A DNA stretch of 64,000 nt from Stereocaulon alpinum (GCA_018257865.1 JAEUBA010000054.1:159318-223317); one strand, 5' to 3'. Numbered from the stretch's first letter, positions 48,401-59,329 are shown. Made by a program: numbers and translations. Notes: generated by a model not told the origin, from the letters alone.

Positions 48401-50778
48401 ACCGCTTGCATATGCAGCGGCGATTTCTCCCGAAGAATGACCGACCACACCTGAGGGCTTGATGTTCCATCTCATTAAGAGATCTACCAAAGCGACTTGA
48501 ATTGCAGTGCAGCACGGCTGAGAGAATTCAGCTTCTGAGAGGCGGCTCTGTGATTTTGGTTTGAGAATCTCATCTGTGCAGGTTAGTCAAAGAGTATGCC
48601 AAGTACGGAGTGTTGCAAGGCTCTTACCTCGTAATTTCCATGGGGGGGGCTCCGGCAGCGATGAAAGTACCTTGTCTAAGCTGTTGATAGAGTCACTGAA
48701 CGAGGACTCTTTCGAAATGAGCTCTCTGCCCATTCGTGCCCATTGGGCGCCCTGCCCCGTGAAAGTAAAGATCAGATTGGGAACCTCTGCAGGTTTGTTT
48801 ATGCGCGACGGTTCCAAAGGATCGTCTTCCGATGCGATACAAAATGCACGGTGTGAGAGTGGTTGGCGTTTAGTGCTAAGAGAGTAGCTCATGTCGTTTA
48901 GAGAGTCTGCATGGGAGCTAAGATATGATGCGTGGTTGTCCACCGAACGGCGTAGAGACTCAGGATGCTTCGCAGAGAAGACAAGAAGGTTGGGTCTCCC
49001 TTGGCTCACATCGACCGGCGGAGTATTTCGATCAAAACCATGGGCAGCCGCAGACTCCAGTAACACCTACACCTTTCTTTAGGATTGTCTCAGCTGCCGT
49101 TGATAATTGACTTACGTGTGCATTGGCCCCACCTATACCGAATGAGTTCACCCCTACTCTTTCAGCTCGATCTGCAGGCCAGGGAGTAGCATTGACTGGG
49201 ACCTTCAACTTTGCCTGCTCCCAGGGGACTTCAAATCGAAGTTAGCCTTCTGGAACGAAAGAGACATCGGCTCTCGACTCACTCTGAGGGTTTGGCTTCT
49301 TGAAGTTAATGTTAGGTGGAATCATCTTGTGCTCTAGGGCCAAAACCATCTTGATGACACTAGAAATGCCCGAAGCACCTTCGGAATGGCCGAGGTTCGG
49401 TTTGACCTAGCTAAATCAGCCCCTGCAGCAAGTTGCAGCCTATGGAGGATCATACCGAACCTATGTAGATACCATGCTCGCCGAAGACATTAGCGACAGC
49501 CTTTGTCTCAATAGGGTCTCCAATCTAAGTATGACGTTATCAGCGTTCTTGAATGAGAACGAGATACGAATTGTTTCGCGTATAGAACGTGTCTTGCGTA
49601 CCTTAGTACCAGTGCCGTGACACTCAATCATAGCCGTCTTTGAAAGATCACAGACACCTGCAAGTTGATGGCCTCTGCGGATCAGAGCCTCGTGGGCTTC
49701 GGTGCTTGGACTTGTAAGGCCTGCTGTCTTTCCATCATTGTTAATGCAAGTCGACCTGATCACAGCGCGGATAGGATCTCCGTCTCGTACAGCGTCGCTC
49801 AGCTTCTTAATATACAGTGCAGAAACTGCTTCGCCCCGAGCATAGCCGTCGGCATCAGCATCGAACGACTTACACGACCCGGTGGGGGATATGACACCCT
49901 GCTCAGTCATTGCTATTGTCATGCGTGGTGTCATAATGATGTTGGTACCGGCGACTATAGCAGACGTGCAATCTCCGTTGTACAAAGCTTGACACGCATC
50001 GTGAAGACCCGTCAATGAGGAGGAACAAGCGGTCCGAATGGTCATACTGAGACATGCTATCAGCTCAGTCTCGCCAAGACATCGGCTTCTCGACGCACCT
50101 CGGCCCCTTGAAATCGAACTCGTACGACACTCGATTCGCGATAATATAGTCACCATAACCTGTTAGGCGATACATATGGCTATTTGTTATGTCTTTCGAA
50201 TCCATATCAAGCCAGTCCTCTCCAAATGTACCTACATAGCAGCCAATGTTCGTTCCCCGCCAATTCTTTGCACCGGCATTCTCCAGACACTCGTGTACGA
50301 CCTCCAAAAGCAATCTTTGCTGTGGATCCACGACCTCGGCTTCTTGCTTGGTCATTGACCAGAAAGAAGGATCTATATGAGCCAGATCTAGATCCTCCAG
50401 GAAGTATCCATACTTCGTACCAACATGGCCTGGTTTACCTGGACCGTAAAAAGCGTCGACGTTATAGCGATCGGATGGCACACGGCATTGACCATTTCTT
50501 TTGTTGATTAGGAGATCCCAGAAACCCTCGGCATCATGAATACCGCCGGGGAGTCGCATGGCCATGCCAACAATAGCCACCGGTTCGACAAACTGGTTGG
50601 AAGCACCATTGGAGATCCCATCAGGCTCGTAGGCATCGTTCAAATATCCATTAACAGCATCTGACCCCTCATGATGTCCGTTTGTAGTCTCATTCGTGTG
50701 GGCATTGACAACACTGGAAGGAGCATTGGGAAAGCCATTGGTATGGCCGCTGGGCTCTTCGTTCATGTATGGAGACAT
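42437..50778 (-). CDS. Highly reducing type I polyketide synthase (KS-AT-DH-MT-ER-KR-ACP)
   Basis: Fourteen exons (minus): 50778-50099, 50046-49602, 49524-49456, 49406-49283, 49228-49116, 49066-48628, 48573-48118, 48035-44929, 44863-44795, 44681-44466, 44413-44339, 44288-43948, 43898-43421 and 43363-42437. Phases agree: 2512 residues. KS ~65-480 has Cys234 (RTACSSS), His370 (ECHGTGTK) and His405 (NLGHSEG). AT has GQGAQ ~581 and Ser670 (GHSSGE). DH has His979 (WIQDHEIAHDILLP) and Asp1146 (HPATIDSS). C-MeT has LEIGAGTGGTT ~1408. ER has LNFKDVLMSMG ~1808 and SACGGVGIAAIQIAK. KR has GGLGGLG ~2121 and Tyr2262 (QANYASGN). ACP has Ser2464 (LGVDSL). No thioesterase, reductase or acyltransferase follows the ACP, so the chain must be released by another protein. 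The product is expected to be a reduced, C-methylated acyl chain. It is divergent from the type III PKS gene. Confidence 0.95.
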
Positions 50779-51381
50779 CTAGGAAGGATAGGGGCTGGGA
50801 GCGCGGAGCGAGGCAGGCTACATCAATGAAAGTCGAATGTGAAGAGTTTATGCCGTAGTAGGGCGAGGGAGAGCGAAAGAAGAGCGAGGTGCAAGGTACA
50901 ACGAAAGAAGCCACGAAGAAAGCTCAAAGGTACGAAGAAGTGCAAGGACGAATAATGTAACGCTGCTTCGGAGCAAAGAGACACGACATCGAACATTATC
51001 GTCGTAATTCGGAGCAGGGTAGATGAAGTAAGAGCACAGACCCGACTAACCCGCCTGAGCTGAGCCATGATCTGTGGAGGTATTGCCGATTAAAGTTTAG
51101 AGGACGAGTTGTTGGATATGTGGATGAGAGACACGATTGGCAAATGTCGCAAAACACAACGGGTGTACTCAAATCTACGGTAAGTCATTTCCATGCAAGA
51201 GGGTGATTGAGTTCTAACCTAGACCCGACTGTGAGACGCATCTTAGGATGAGATATGTGTTTGGGGTAGTAAGACAGGACGTCGCTGATGTCCGGGAATC
51301 CTTGTGACGCAGAATGGAAGGGAACTGTTAGGGGCGCGCCTTCCGAATAAAACGCCGGACTCCTAACGTACGGCTTAGTTA
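50779..51381. promoter_or_regulatory. Upstream region of the type I PKS gene
   Basis: The 600 bp upstream of the PKS start (minus strand) carry two CCCGACT copies on the plus strand, at 51041-51047 and 51224-51230. The region ends at a TA target duplication where the inverted-repeat element begins. Confidence 0.5.
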
Positions 51382-52213
51382 CGGCAGCGCATGTTAACCA
51401 TTCTATCAAAACTCCGCACATCTTTAATTGACACCCCTACCAACTTGTTAAAATTTTTAAAACTTCAGCTATACTACCTATAGGCCTCAGTATACCTATC
51501 CTATAGGCGTAATAATTAATTAACTATAGTTCTTACTACTCCTATCTATTTAGAATATCTTAGATTATTACCGCTAGCTGTACTGCACCGCTATTAAGGC
51601 CGCTGTTATTAACTATAGGCCCTCAGTAACTAATATATCCGCTTAATATTTTATCTATTAATTAATAGCGGTTACTACGCAGTACTGAGGCGCTACTAAT
51701 ATATAAGAACCTCTATAGGAATACGTATATATATACTAATAGGCGTATAAGCGGGCTTTCCCCTAAGCAGCTATACTCTACCCCTAGCTAGGGGGGTACT
51801 TAGGGGGGATAGGGCCTAGAGACCTAACTATATAATAGTAGAGTTTAGACACAGCCCGCCCAGCTACTTATAGGCGTAGGATAGTATATAGAAGTAAGGC
51901 GGAAGGCTTATAAGACGTTAAGATTACTATAGGAGGTAGTTAGCGTAGTCTATAATTTAGTTAGAGTAGAGATACTAGATTACTAAATATACGTATTTCT
52001 ATACTTTAGCGGCGGCGACGTTATAGCTAGCAGCGATAATCTAAGATATTCTAAATAGATAGTAGTAGTAAGATTAATAATTAACTAATTATTATACCTA
52101 TAGGATAGGTATACTAGGCCCTATAGGCAGTATAGTTAAAATTTCAAAATGTTAGTAGGGGTGTCAGTTAAAGATGTGCGGAGTTTTGATAGAATGGTTA
52201 ACATGCGCTGCCG
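51382..52213. mobile_element. RIP-mutated TIR element (non-autonomous, TA target duplication)
   Basis: The ends are CGGCAGCGCATGTTAACCAT (from 51382) and its exact reverse complement (ending 52213). They are flanked on both sides by TA (51380-51381 and 52214-52215), as expected for Tc1/mariner-type insertion. The inverted arms can be followed for roughly 220 bp on each side (for example CTATCTATTTAGAATATCTT on the left, matched on the right near 52050), with mostly C/T and G/A differences. The 832-bp element is strongly AT-rich with few CpA or TpG, so RIP has acted on it. No transposase frame survives or fits in the space, so it is most likely a MITE-like derivative. Family identity is not established. 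Confidence 0.85.
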
Positions 52214-52215
52214 TA

Positions 52216-53109
52216 TTAGTCTTAGCAGCAGGGCTGATGCCCGGCGCTTTCCTTTCATTCCATGTTCTTCCAGAGCAACTCCACTAGAAGTATTCACCGC
52301 CCTGCCGGCCAACACATAGCGCTGAAGCCTGATTAAAGCAGCCCCCAGAGCTCGCCCTTGATCGGCGACAGCGGCAAGTTCCGGGGACCAATATCGTCGC
52401 CTGAGCAATGAGCTTCAGGGCCTTCTCCAACGGTCTATCTAGGACCGTTCGGGCTTCAGCCCTACGTTTTGGCCTGCAGAGCTGGTTGGCCGACAGGGCG
52501 GTGAACCTTTCTAGGGTTTGATAAGGTTTAGCATATCCTACCGCTGGAAAGTCGATTTTGTCGGGCCTGGTTTGCACGGTACGGTGTTGAAAGCCTGTTA
52601 CCGCTACCATAGGATAGAGACGGGAAGACACGATCACGAAAGGTGCTTCTAAGATGACTATCCTATCAGTCAAACTCGCTGCGCATCAGCAAACAGCGTA
52701 AGATCTGCCACGTGCTTGCGCGCATGGTTGGACGTGTACCTGCAGTCAGGCCTGGAGTCGACGTTACATCACTTCAAAAGCGAAGTCGGTCTGTAGATGC
52801 CACGGCAATCTAGACCTCCAATCCTCTCATTAGCCTCCAACTGTCATGCTTTGCTTATCCATGATCGGCGTTCCAACATACACTTTATGGGCACTATTGA
52901 GCTCGGGTAAGTCCATGCTCGTGTCCAGGAAAGCGCCCAAATGCAATAGGACCACCCACTCATCCGCCTCGACGTTCTCCACTGCTTTTTCTCGTTCACG
53001 AATGCCCCAAAGCTTGTACTGATATCAATACCTGATTTGTAAACAAGCACTCCCATTTCCAAGCACTTCTCTTCCATTCCATCTACTTCAACCGATAAGG
53101 TATTCTACA
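52216..53109. promoter_or_regulatory. Upstream region of the type III PKS gene
   Basis: About 900 bp of normal composition after the TIR element. It has AGTCGG (52784-52789, reverse CCGACT) about 320 bp before the start and a CT-rich leader just before the ATG at 53110. The minus-strand frames at 52136-52673 run partly into the transposon and are not believed. Confidence 0.5.
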
Positions 53110-54510
53110 ATGGCAGCAACTGAATTCTCAATCGCCGACGACGGTATCGCTCCTCAACCCACATTCGACCCTCTCGATGCCTATCGAGTACCAACCGTAG
53201 AGTCCAGAATGGCTATCAAGAAGGATTACGTTGTGGATGTACAGGAGTTCGTAGCCACTCCCTCACTTTCCGGCACCACCACGCCTTTCAAGGAGATTCC
53301 AGGGCTCTACATTACCGGCTTAGGATCTCAATACCCGCCTTTCCTATTCCAACCCGCCAACTTGGAAGGCTATCTCAAGAAGTTGTACGACCTTGAAACC
53401 CCAGGGTTAGTAAAACATCGCACACATAAGACGCACACCACGGACTGACATTGACTATATATCAGAATCAAGAAGCTCCTAACTATCAATGATTCCACTC
53501 TAATCAAGCACCGATCAACCATCAAAGCTTACGAGGATCCTTTCTGGAGCCGCTCAACGGCGCCGTCGATCTCCGAACTAGATAGAATCTTCCGCAAAGC
53601 GGGCGTCGATCTGGCCGTCCAAGCATGCAAGAAAGCTATGCGTGAGTCTGGCTATGCACCCAGCGACATTACCCATATTGTGGCAGTAACTTGCACCAAT
53701 GCTGGCAATCCTGGCTTCGACCTTCTGGTGGCTCAGAAACTCGGTTTGAGGCCAGAAACCGATAGGACGCTACTGCACGGCGTAGGGTGTGCTGGTGGGC
53801 TCTCAGCGATGCGCGCTGCAGCATCCATGGCTCAATCAGCCTCGATGCGCGGCCGTGAGGCACGAGTTTTGGTATTTGCATGCGAGATATGCAGCACCAA
53901 TGTGCGATGTGATCTCGAAGAAGTCGTGGAGCATCCCGAAGAGACCCAGATTTCGCCCGTTCTTTTCTCTGATGGCGCAGCATCTTTCGTCCTTAGCAAC
54001 GAGCTCACACCAGGAGCCAAGGATACAGCACTCTACTCGTTGATCAATTGGGAGACTGCGACCATGCCCGGCACGGCCAAGGAACTGGAGTTCATGGCCG
54101 ATCCCTTCGGATTCAGAACCACCCTGACAAAGGAGGTCCCGAATTTGGCCCTCAAAGCCATATCGCCTATGTTCGAACAAATAAAGCCTTTTCTTCCATC
54201 TGACAGCAAACTTGCCCTCAGTGGTAAATCGGTCGAAGCGAAAGACTTCGATTGGGCATTACATCCCGGCGGAATTGCAATCTTGGATGGTGTCCAGAAC
54301 AAAATGGAACTCCATGACGAGCAGCTTCGCGCGTCGTTTGATGTTTACAAAAACCATGGTAACTCGTCTAGCCCCACCGTGTTGATTGTGCTGGATCAGT
54401 TGCGGAAGATGGGCGAAGGGAGAGAAAATGTCATGGCTTGCAGCTTTGGACCGGGCATGACGATAGAGATGGCCTTGTTAAAGCGCTGCGTTCGTGACGA
54501 CGATGAATAA
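53110..54510 (+). CDS. Type III polyketide synthase (chalcone/stilbene synthase family)
   Basis: Exons 53110-53405 and 53466-54510 give 446 residues; the 60-nt intron (GTTAGT...ATCAG) joins YDLETPG to IKKLLTINDSTLIKHRSTIK. Family features: GLYITGLGSQYPP near residue 60, TCTNAGNPGFDLLVAQKLGL, then the nucleophile in HGVGCAGGLSAMR (Cys ~207), VFACEICSTN, FSDGAASFVLS, the catalytic His in WALHPGGIAILDG, the catalytic Asn in YKNHGNSSSPTVL, and the C-terminal FGPGMTIEMALLKR. All three catalytic residues are present. About 50 residues precede the usual N-terminus. Fungal relatives take fatty-acyl starters and make alkylresorcinols, resorcylic acids or pyrones by decarboxylative malonyl-CoA condensations. 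Next to a reducing PKS with no release domain, the likely starter is that enzyme's product. Confidence 0.95.
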
Positions 54511-55277
54511 ACATGTTTTGTGTCCCCGGTCCGAAGTATTAGTTCATGTGGTAGGCCTGTCGTTGAGTCTCTGACTCACAATCGAATGCATTTTTCAGAA
54601 TGGATGCATGTACGGGTGTACACAGGACTATTGAGCATTGGGATGGCGGTTTCTACATTCACTCTAGAAAGGATCGTATGTAAGATCTTGGACTTCCGTA
54701 CCACCAAGAGCACACCAACTACCGAATCGGCCTCAAGTCATAAGATCCATGTCACTATCCATGCATCTCTATAAAGCGTTTGTTGCCTTCACACGTTACA
54801 GTGTCACCAACACTTACCGGCCTTTTACTCAACATCATTCGAGCAAGTACGATGTTATTGATGTAGTATGGGCATTACAAAACAAGTAGTCGAAGACGTA
54901 GAGTTTCTAGACACAGGGCGGTAAAATAGCAGTTCTAAGGCCTAATACTGCGGATATTATCCCGTGATTGGTGATCTATTTTAGTCAAATTTCATAAAAG
55001 ACAACTCTGTTGACTCTTTTACGTAGCCCTAGATTACGTAGAATTTTCATCCAGGCACTCCAGTAATCAGTCAACAACACTTTTGCTATTTTCATCTACG
55101 ACGAAAGCAGCCCTAGTTGGCACTGAGTAGAGTCCTACCTCTTTCCACCTGCACAGCTGTTGCACGAATTGGTTCCAAGGCTTGCCGATAAGCTACAGTC
55201 GGTACCAACATCCGCTTCACTCACTCCCGAGCTTTCCTCTTTTTCCACAACCGAGAGCCTCAAACCCTCCTGACCAG
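54511..55277. other. Convergent intergenic region
   Basis: 767 bp between the 3' ends of the type III PKS and P450 genes. No gene, repeat or tRNA was recognised. Confidence 0.55.
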
Positions 55278-57173
55278 CTACTTCCAGCACCTCACATTCA
55301 CCCCACCCGTCACGGAAACCGTTAAGTTCAAGCTCTCCCGCCAGGGGCGATTTTCTTGTCCAGGAACGACCTCGATCTTACTGAACTGTTGGCAGAGCCG
55401 TACAATGGTATATGATGCTTCCGTGAGCGCGAATTGTTGCCCTGGATTATTATTTTCAGCGAAAGAGTTCCTGAAATGGCAGCCCAATTGGTCGAAGAAT
55501 ATCAGAGAGGCATAGAGAGGGGAAGGAATAGATCGCTTTCACAACAACAAACCCGAGTGCGTAAGCCGCGGTAAGCGACTACATAGGTGATGAATGGGTA
55601 CCTCAGTAAAGAAGACTGACTTACCTGGACAAATCCTCGGCCCGCCATTAAACGGTAAGAAATTGAATCCCGGCAACAATCCCTCCCATCGCTCGGGTTT
55701 GAAATCCGCGGCGTCTGACCCCCAGAGGTCGGTGCGGCGATGCATGGAATATAGGATCCAGACGACCATCTGGCCCTTCTGCACGAATACGGGGTTTTGC
55801 CCATCCACGCCGCCACCTCGCGGCAGGAGCGTGTCTTTATTTGCAAACTTGGCTTCGATCGGCACCACAGGAAAAAGACGGAGGGTCTCATTCAGGACGA
55901 ATCGCAAGTATTTGAGCTCTTTGATCTGCTCGAAGGTAGGCGGGTTGCCGGAAAGGAAAGCAAATTCGGCACGCAATTTGGCCCAGATGTCAGGGCGGCG
56001 AGAGAGGATGAAGAGGGTGGAGGACATGAGCGAGGCAGTGGTGTCACGGCCCGCTATCAGGGTATTGATGACTTGGTCGCGGAGTTCTTGCTCGCTGGCG
56101 GTTTGCTTGGCGAGTTCATAGAGGAAGACGTAACGTTCCTCTTGGTCGTTTTCCTTCGCTATCCCATTCACATTGCCATCTTTACTTTCCTCAAGAGAAG
56201 GAGATAGAGCTGTCTTCTCGTGGTTGGCGGCACGGGCACCCTTCTTGTAATTCTTCATCATGAGGGCATCATTGTCGACATATTTCTTTGCTTGACGATA
56301 CTCGACTGCATGGCGGATGATGGGGCGCACGTGGTCGTGGATATATTTGCAGGCTTCGGTATACCTGCGGCCGTGATACAGCCAGTGGAACTTGCCAAAG
56401 CGCATCTTCTGCGCGATGCAGCCGAGGGCGTAATCGAAAGCCCAGGAAAATTGCTTGCTTTCGGCTGTGGCATCGGGACGAAGAGAGTTGATGGATTTTC
56501 CGAAAAGGAATTCCGTTGCTGTGTCCATGGTCTATTGGACGAGCGATCAATGATGTTCTTCAATAACAAACCGTATGATGACGAGGCTTAGATAGTAGAA
56601 ACTTACCATGCGAAAGAAGAAATCTTGGATGTTGACCGGGGTCCCATCACCGGGAAGATAGCTTATCATGGTCATGACATGATGTTCCATAAACTTCAGA
56701 TCGCCGACTTGTTTTCTCACAAAGTTTGGCCGGATCAACGCCCTTGAGTGCTCCCAGTATGCGCCATCTGCGTTGAAAATACCATGTCCCAACAGCTTAA
56801 CCGTGGCCTGTCGGCGCAACTCTCCAATGTCGAAATCAGGGAATTGCGTGGCCAGAACAGCTTGTGCGTTCTTTGGTTCGTCAGTAAAAATCAATTTGTC
56901 ACCTAGAACATCCGATGTAAAGGTATGTCCAATCCGATTGAACCGGTTCTGGAGGTCCTCGAGCTGACACTTTCCTCTGACGGCAAGAATGGTGCTGATG
57001 ACGAAATCAAGCCCGAGTATTGGATCCCAGTGGCGATCTGCCTTTGCTGGTTTGCAGCCATGAAGACGTGCGAATCTTCGGGAAACGATCAATGTCGTTA
57101 TTTGAAGGTAGGAGTAGTAGAGGAGCAGGGCGGCGCAAAGACAAAGGGCGGTAAAGTGCACCGGAGAGAGCAT
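55278..57173 (-). CDS. Cytochrome P450, CYP52-like
   Basis: Exons 57173-56607, 56531-55625 and 55441-55278 (minus) give 545 residues. The frame continues upstream to 57347, but the ATG at 57173 is chosen because it gives a typical membrane anchor (FTALCLCAALLLYYSYLQIT). Diagnostic stretches: FNRIGHTFTSDVLGDKLIFT and TQFPDFDIGELRR (CYP52 N-terminal region), FNADGAYWEHSRALIRPNF (C helix), LIAGRDTTASLMSSTLFIL (I helix), NETLRLFPVVP (ExxR), DFKPERWEG and the heme loop FNGGPRICPG (Cys ~490). That loop is joined by the last intron to QQFALTEASYTIVRL. The last intron is 183 nt, longer than the others here. CYP52 enzymes hydroxylate alkanes and fatty acids near the terminal methyl in the ER membrane, so oxidation of the polyketide's alkyl tail is a reasonable guess. 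Confidence 0.93.
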
Positions 57174-57880
57174 GATGCACTGGAATTCAAAGTACCAAAT
57201 GAGTAGACGAACAACGCTCGAGATCAAGGATGGCGGCGACACTGTATGAATGTCGAAATCAAATAAAGAAAGACCCGAGCGCGCGAGCGTCGTAAGCTTG
57301 AGTGAGATTAAAGGCACATTTAGTGAACTCCTCAGAAAACGCACCATACTTCGCCAATAGTCAGTCCACGTAGCATGCAGCTAGCCAGGTATCATCATGT
57401 AGGCTGATGGAGAAGGGAGGACGCAAGGGTGTTGGTCGAGGAAGGAAGTCGGGTCTGTTCAGTCGGCCGCTCGGGCGTCAGCATGATCGGGGCACTTGTA
57501 TTTCTGGGCAAATATTCGACGTCGTTAGAAAAAACATTGTTCAATGCTGCATTGCACGACTCGATCGATCACTGAGGCCACACCCTGTAGGACTGTTCAT
57601 GACAAATCTACGCCTTACATTCGTGTTCATCGGAACACATCCCAACTGTATCAACTTGCGGTATTCGATCATTGGGAAATACTGCCGAGCAGCCTTACTG
57701 TACGAGTTTCTTCGATCGTATCTTTGATACTCAACACCATAACTGTATCTTACTTTCATCGGTTTGGACACGAAAATCTCTGAAAGGCGGTCGGTCGCAT
57801 TTTGATCTATTAAGGTAGGTAGCTAAGGGCTACTTGAGTAAACACTACCAAGGACATACGGGCCAGCTTAGTCAGCCTAT
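57174..57880. promoter_or_regulatory. P450 upstream region
   Basis: Upstream of the minus-strand P450 gene, of normal composition until it meets the AT-rich block. AGTCGGG (57447-57453; reverse CCCGACT) and AGTCGG (57461-57466) lie about 275-290 bp before the start codon, matching the motif seen at other cluster genes. No gene recognised. Confidence 0.45.
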
Positions 57881-58322
57881 CAAACCTTATAAGGGCTTCG
57901 TAGGAGACTATTCCTAATAATTTTACTCGAGTATCTTTAAATAACTCTAGTAAAAGATACTATATAAATAAGCCGTTTCTTAGGCTAGAATATATCTAGA
58001 GTAGATTAATTAATTACTTTAAAGCTTTATTAATTAATTAGTTTATATACCTATTTTAGTATCTATATATACTAATAAGGGTATTCTTTTATATTATTAG
58101 GAAATCTAGGGGGCTATAAGCCCTCTAGACGCGAAAGAAATCTTTTTAGAGTTACCCCTTCTAGCTAAAAACTTTCGCTTATTAGCTTACTTATTATTCT
58201 ACTCTACTTATCTAACCTTACTACTAGGCTCTATAATACTAGTAACTATAATCTCTATTACCTTATTAAGCTTTATAATACTCCGGTAGCTCCGCTACCT
58301 TTAGCTTTACCTTATACTTAGG

Positions 58323-58464
58323 TATTAACCTAGTAACTATAGGCGCAGTCTACCGCTAAACCCTATAGGGTAAAACTTAAAATGTTTAGTACTTACTAGG
58401 GCGATATTATTAAACTATATAGCTTAGTAGTCTAGGGGTATAGTATACCCTAAAGCCCTAATAA
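58323..58464 (+). repeat. Direct repeat, copy A (about 140 bp)
   Basis: Begins TATTAACCTAGTAACTATAG and ends near CCCTAATAATTA. Matched by copy B 772 bp to the right. Differences are mostly C/T and G/A, with copy A the more mutated. Together the two may be terminal repeats of a miniature LTR element. Confidence 0.75.
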
Positions 58465-58564
58465 TTATCCCCCCCCCCCTAGGGCGACGTCTACGGCGCC
58501 TAGTAGGGTAGAAAAATATCGTTCCCCTATAATAAGCCCGAATATTTGGTATAAGTTAGGTTAT

Positions 58565-58890
58565 AAGGCCCCTAAAGGGCGCCCTACTAGATATTATTTA
58601 TACCTAAAGGACTTAGCGAAATAACAAAGTTAAAGCCTATAAAGGATACTTTTAGTTAGCAGCCTCCCTAAAGGACGCTTCCGCTAGATAGTAGGCCCTT
58701 AAAGAGCGCCCCTACTAATATTATTCGTACCTAAAGGACTTAGCGAAATAAGAAAGTTAAAGATAGCGGCCCCCTTAAAGGGCGTTTCCGCTAGGTAGTA
58801 GGCCCCCGAAGAGCGCCCCTACTGATAATATTCGTACCCGAAGGACTTAGCGAATAGTCGAAGCCCCTGAAAGGTACTCCGTAGTAGGCC
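58565..58890 (+). repeat. Imperfect minisatellite, about three units
   Basis: Units begin AGGCCCCTAAAGGGCGCCCT near 58565, AGGCCCTTAAAGAGCGCCCC near 58692 and AGGCCCCCGAAGAGCGCCCC near 58798. Each is followed by a diverged ACCTAAAGGACTTAGCGAA. Spacing shrinks from about 126 to 107 bp. The third unit keeps CCGAAG where the first two read CTAAAG or TTAAAG, so RIP hit them unequally. It lies between the two direct repeats. Confidence 0.7.
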
Positions 58891-59094
58891 CCTAGCGAAA
58901 ATTTATTACTACGGGCTACGCGCTGAAGCAGCGTAGTAGGGTTAGGACGGTAGGAACCCTATTAGGTCGCTTAGTAGCTAATTATAGCTACCGCCCCTAA
59001 AAAAATCCCTTAGAAATTACCCCCTTAACGGTATTAAACCTTAGACCTTTATAATTTAGGTTAAGATTATTAAGCTTTAAGTACTAAATATACT

Positions 59095-59236
59095 TATTAA
59101 CTTAGTAACTATAGGCGCAGTCTACCGCTAAACCCTATAGGGTAAAACTCAAAATATTTAGTACTTACTAGGGCGATACTATTGGACTATATAGCTTAGT
59201 AGTCCGGGGGGACGGTATACCCCGGAGCCCTAATAT
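59095..59236 (+). repeat. Direct repeat, copy B (about 140 bp)
   Basis: Begins TATTAACTTAGTAACTATAG and ends near GCCCTAATATTA; aligned with copy A along its whole length. It keeps a G/C-rich stretch (TCCGGGGGGACGGTATACCC) where copy A reads TCTAGGGGTATAGTATACCC, so it has been mutated less. Confidence 0.75.
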
Positions 59237-59329
59237 TAGGCTTCTTTATCTTTAGGGTTTTTATTATTAGTTTAGACTAAGAGAGCTATTCCTTAGTAAA
59301 GCGGTATTATATTAGGAATCCTAATCTAA

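Noticed and set aside
52136..52673. Overlapping minus-strand frames of 90 and 129 codons
   Set aside because: They cross the border of the inverted-repeat transposon, and their composition changes at that border, so they are chance frames.
57174..57347. N-terminal extension of the P450 to the ATG at 57347
   Set aside because: It adds 58 residues before a standard membrane anchor, out of keeping with the family. The start at 57173 places the anchor at the N-terminus.
58465..58485. C homopolymer as a sign of an assembly gap or telomere-like sequence
   Set aside because: It is an isolated run at the end of direct repeat A with no telomeric hexamers and continuous RIP texture on both sides.
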